Shown here piece by piece: positions 62,557-62,686 of a stretch of DNA of 62,686 nucleotides. Each line of letters opens with the position of its first letter. The first letter of the stretch is position 1. This DNA is from Tepidiphilus sp. J10. Lineage in GTDB: Bacteria; Pseudomonadota; Gammaproteobacteria; Burkholderiales; Thiobacillaceae. A program made the position numbers and the translations under genes. The DNA lies in contig CAMDHJ010000003.1 in NCBI GenBank assembly GCA_945897865.1, positions 1 to 62,686 on the forward strand. The letters run 5' to 3'. The notes under the pieces were generated by a model. That model made no database searches. It was given only the letters and a program-made list of their open reading frames with translations, and was not told where the DNA came from.

Positions 62557-62686
62557 GCGCTTCATCTCGCGACAACGGCACAAAATCAGCCTTGACCAGC
62601 GGATTGGCAGCCAGCCGGGAAATGGCATCTTCCCTGTGGCCAGGGGGCGTCTGCGCTTGCACGTCTTCAAACATCACAACCACACG
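62546..62686 (-). CDS. Antitoxin-like small protein (5' partial)
   Basis: The minus-strand frame is open from the window edge to TAA at 62546. The 46 visible residues include EDAISRLAANPLVKADFVPLS and end DEAHER, similar in style to antitoxins that precede PIN toxins of this type. The start may be outside the window or at the ATG at 62674. The 11-nt overlap with the toxin supports a toxin-antitoxin pair. Confidence 0.62.
   Translation of the reverse strand, partial: RVVVMFEDVQAQTPPGHREDAISRLAANPLVKADFVPLSRDEAHER

Overview
The window is about 62.7 kb of high-GC, gene-dense bacterial DNA. Gene content suggests a betaproteobacterium, most likely Rhodocyclales-like, with facultatively anaerobic respiration: an O2-independent ubiquinone set ubiU-ubiV-ubiT, FNR/DNR-like sites, hemerythrin/DUF2249/NnrS-like proteins and many periplasmic c-type cytochromes. 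The taxonomic guess is inference. I saw no rRNA, tRNA or CRISPR array.

Layout. (1) 1-4957, plus strand: FtsX-type ABC exporter permease (5' end cut by the window), its ATPase, a DUF1207 outer-membrane-type protein, a cytochrome c556-like protein and a TolC/NodT outer-membrane factor. (2) 5236-8136: a DnrO-like lipoprotein behind an FNR-like box, and a haem-binding GGDEF-EAL protein. (3) 8944-36273: a 27-kb beta-1,3-glucan (laminarin-like) utilisation locus. The minus arm has porin, GH17 lipoprotein and glucokinase. The plus arm has secreted GH81, a CBM-rich lipoprotein, a LacI regulator, an ABC sugar importer, GH1, the importer ATPase, a leaderless GH16, a GPH/MFS transporter fused to a GH17 domain, a second leaderless GH17, glgC and a 1063-residue GH94/GH149/GH161-type phosphorylase. 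A leaderless GH30 faces them. At least five 14-bp LacI-type operators related to TGAAAGCGCTTTCA lie before the transcription units. Inferred flow: outer-membrane and surface cleavage, import by two systems, cytoplasmic hydrolysis plus phosphorolysis, then glucose to glucose-6-P (Glk) and glucose-1-P to ADP-glucose (GlgC).

(4) 36609-42100: a cysteine-less DsrC-family protein, DUF2249, ubiU, ubiV, ubiT, hemerythrin, a second DUF2249 and an NnrS-like membrane protein. (5) 42677-45326: two VOC proteins, a BNR-repeat protein and a MoaD/ThiS-like protein ending in GG. (6) 57842 down to 45824, minus strand: a long cluster with a metzincin protease, four di-haem c-type cytochromes (three with a RoxA/MauG-like APxLHNxSV motif), a lipoprotein, a membrane protein, a HELGH metallopeptidase and two small exported proteins. 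Two of its genes carry in-frame TAG codons. (7) 58163-62686: ogt, xerD, an ABC-exporter pseudogene, a YdjM-like membrane protein, mcrC, and a PIN-toxin/antitoxin pair overlapping the mcrC start.

A roughly 234-bp dispersed repeat with 17-bp inverted ends occurs three times (8231, 19122, 45328). The strongest candidates for new biology are the transporter-GH17 fusion, the glucan-phosphorylase/GlgC link, the four-cytochrome cluster and the cysteine-less DsrC next to ubiUVT.
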